Source of the DNA: Metopolophium dirhodum
Taxonomy: Eukaryota; Arthropoda; Insecta; Hemiptera; Aphididae
Direction: 5' to 3'
Length of the DNA stretch: 64,000 nucleotides
Assembly: GCF_019925205.1 (NCBI RefSeq)
Contig: NC_083565.1
Coordinates: 37,600,241-37,664,240 of the forward strand
Made by a program: the position numbers and the translations under genes. The notes beneath the pieces were generated by a model. That model saw only the letters and a list, made by a program, of their open reading frames with translations, ran no database searches and was not told the DNA's origin. How positions within the stretch are numbered: the stretch's first letter is position 1; each line of letters begins with the position of its first letter. This document shows positions 61,271-64,000 of the stretch, in pieces.

Positions 61271-64000
61271 GATTTTGGCAGCAGGTGTGTGTTTAATAAA
61301 TAATACGAGTATGTACATTGAACATGCGTATTTTCTATTTGACAATATGTCATCGTCTTCGTTGTACTTCCTCACCAATTGCAGAAAAAACACACTTGAC
61401 CACGCAGTGTCGCGTCGGTCACATAACACCTACGCAAGTGTTTATCGCGGTTTATATATTATGCATATTATATACATGCATTACACGTTATGTACCTAGG
61501 TATACGCCTGCTTACATAATATTTTTGTGTACCTATATGATAATCTACGATTAGGATGTCTATAGACCCGTTGATTTTCCACCTGCCGCGGCTCGTAATA
61601 ATAAACAACATAATACCAATATTATCGTCCTGCTCCTGACGTACTGCAGAAAGTCCTGCGCATACGTGTCCTGCAGGACTCTGGGTCGGAAAAACTCGTG
61701 TGGTGCCCACGAAAAACGACGACCGTCCGTCGATCTATAACACATCAATATTATTATTACGGATGATATATACACCTCACGAATATTTGTCAAAAGCAGC
61801 CGACGACGAAGACAAAACACGCGCTGGAGGCAAAACCCCGATTTGGAATATATAATAATATAATATATTATTATTATTATTATTATTATGCTCGCTCAGC
61901 AGTGTTGTTATAATATTATTATTATTGCGACGGCGACGGCGGCGGCGGCATCGGATTCGAGTGTATAAAAAACATCATCGTCGTTCTCCGATACCGTCCG
62001 CAGTCGAATGTTTTTTAACGATCTCATTGTTGTGCGTGTTAATTATAAATCGAAATTATTAAACGAGCCGAGTCCCGCAACAGCAGTAATAAGGACTACG
62101 GAATTTCACTATTCTCTTTTCGGACGATAGGTAGCGCATAACCCGTGTAGAGATATAACATTATTATTATATTATGTACCTGTGAGTACTACTTATCTAT
62201 ATATATATAAATATGGCGTTACGCGAACAATACTCAATAACACACGTAATGACCCTTAATTTACATATCACACGCCGATCGTTATTGATAATAATACCTA
62301 TACTACTCTCATCATAAATTGCATTGTATGGCGCTGCGATTCAATTTGAGTCCTGTTCATGACCAAAATATGCGTGTAATCGTATGGGTACACGTTATAT
62401 ATAATAATATCATAGCGGCGATCAATCTATATAATATAACATATGAATAATAATAACATACAGTTTCCTCTCTCTCTCTTTCGTCCGATCGTCAGTCTGC
62501 AAGTGATGTACAAACTTTCAAGACATATACATAATATTATATACGTTCGTTTTTGGCGATGGTTCGGCTGTATAATATAATAGTAACACTATAAAACATT
62601 ATAATATTCTATCTCCGACCGATCGTGTGTGTAAATTATTATCATGATAATAGTTGATCATCGCGGAATATTGTTCCGTGGAAAACACAGACAGTGTTGA
62701 ACTATGCACGTCGACGTCTTATATTATACATAGTATATCCGCATAAAGCATGCAGTGTATAATACTAGCGCACAGAGAGGATTGTTGTACGTAGATAATA
62801 TTATAAGAGAAGAAAAATAATACAGCGTTGATGAATAATACAATGGATGGTTCGGTGATTTATATTTCGAAACGTTTCTAATACTCTGCAGCTGTAGTGT
62901 AATATAATATATATATATATATATATATACGGTCGGCGCATAATTTTCACATAAATAATAATTATACAGACGAGGCGCGTTTTGAAAATGTATATTTCCA
63001 TCTGCGATCGTAAATCCGTAGGCACCTACATATTATAATGTAAAATATTATTAATTCGTATGCACATCCGTCGTCGTGATATTAATAGCGTTTGTGTGAT
63101 TCAAACGATGTGACTATACCGCAGTAGCGGTTGTAAGTCTGCATGGTATATATATAAGTAATAATATATCATAACACACCACGATGTCTCATGACGACGG
63201 CTGCCTCCGATATTTCAAGACTTATTATTTTTAACACTCTATAAAATTAATAATAATATGTTATTATTTTTTATACAAGGACGTCAGGGTCAGTGTTTGT
63301 CACGAATTGATCGTTTCTATTGTTTACCTACTATTGCGTTGTCACTTCGATATTTTACTCGTTTGATCCTAAGGCCTTATAGTCGTGGCACTAACCCGTT
63401 TTTACCAATAATATTAAAAGAAGTAGGTACAAACTATTTGGCTAAAGAAAAATTGTCATTCAGAAGTAGCGATGTCACGAGTTTTTTAAAAACCTTTATT
63501 CTGTGTTTCGAATGTCGAATTATTAACAATATTTACAAACTGTAAATAAAGAGTTGAACTCGTCTAGTTGAGCGGGGAAACCGCGGTTCACTAACAGCAC
63601 CTCAATTTGATTTTTAATTCGTTTATTTTTTCCCGCAGTCGTTAACTGGTTTCTGTATAATTAACGTCACGTCGGATTCGTGTCTTTGTCGCATATTATC
63701 GTTAAATATTTAAGTTCGTTTTTTTTTCGTTTCGAATTGAGGTAATCGATACGAACTATAATATTATTATAATAATAAAATGTTACGGTATTAATAATTA
63801 ATAATTATTATTAATCAGTCGAATGACTCCGCCGCGCAGTCATCTTTGAGAGACGCTTCCTGCTCGCACGCGACCGCCACGGTGCAGTTTTCTTTTCTTC
63901 TTATTTATTTATTACATCGTTGTCGTCGTCGTCTTTGAGCTGCAAAAGTGGTTTTTGATTGATTGTCGTCGTCTTCGGAGTATAATAAAATATCGGCACG
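61271..64000. other. Mixed CpG/AT DNA at the right edge
   Basis: (TTA)n at 61864-61889, a GGCGGC run near 61929-61949 and (AT)n at 62907-62928. A TTTTTTCCCGCAG acceptor-like site ends at 63638, and a TCAGTC initiator-like word is at 63815. A 95-codon frame at 63258-63545 is unrecognised. Any gene here would have to be confirmed from sequence beyond the window. Confidence 0.4.
62907..62928. repeat. (AT)n microsatellite
   Basis: About eleven AT dinucleotides just before a CpG-rich GGTCGGCGC. Confidence 0.92.

Noticed and set aside
63815..63860. TCAGTC initiator-like word with an AGACG downstream
   Set aside because: The downstream element is not at the usual +28 distance, and such hexamers are common; too weak to call a promoter.

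Overview
This window looks like insect nuclear DNA, most likely from an aphid. It is very AT-rich, with islands of CpG-dense sequence. It carries many ATT/TAA microsatellites, very frequent TAGGTA/TACCTA words and ATAATATTAT palindromes, and several families of short non-autonomous repeats. One family contains the word AGATTCTGAGCGAAGCGAG, which I recall as common in aphid genomes. That recollection is established knowledge held loosely; the taxon is an inference and was not checked by a search. I find no complete protein-coding gene, tRNA, intact rRNA gene or CRISPR. The longest open frames (up to 128 codons) are translated simple repeats or chance frames in GC-rich islands. The window therefore reads as intergenic or intronic DNA, with at most a few candidate exons. 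|| Layout. 1-2945: repeat-rich DNA, including a ~700-bp block (271-970) present again in inverted orientation near 10.3-11.0 kb, and a 2.3-copy tandem repeat (2177-2945). 2946-4260: a CpG-rich island. 4261-6180: a TIR element (family F2) and a triplicated 435-439-bp unit (family F3). 7673-8350: a complete foldback element (family F1). 9011-12590: a diverged four-unit tandem array containing a 5S-rRNA-derived SINE with target-site duplication (9500-9767). 14008-15174: an F3 fragment and a tandem duplication pairing the right part of F1 with an exon-like block. 17643-19790: a second, older tandem array also built on the right half of F1. 19800-20500: CpG-rich sequence with a 17-G run and a CT-rich tract. 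20.5-31 kb: AT-rich, with small tandem duplications and a 307-bp foldback MITE flanked by TTA (26035-26341). 31.1-32.84 kb: two F1-like elements, the second interrupted by a 5S-derived SINE. 33-47.6 kb: more F1 and F2 copies in AT-rich DNA. 47.6-48.36 kb: a CpG-rich island ending in a strong splice-donor sequence, the best candidate first exon in the window. 48.4-50.4 kb: AT-rich, intron-like. 50.4-64 kb: progressively CpG-rich, promoter-like DNA with many trinucleotide repeats. || The main biology visible is repeat biology. Non-autonomous elements with inverted arms (F1, F4), a TIR family (F2), a tandemly amplified family (F3) and Pol III-type SINEs with a 5S head have inserted, nested and taken part in local tandem duplications. 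Twice, the right half of F1 is one component of a tandemly duplicated composite unit with a different partner sequence. I do not see an undescribed gene-encoded system; the most useful leads are the 5S-derived SINEs, the F1-associated tandem arrays and the candidate first exon at 47.6-48.36 kb.
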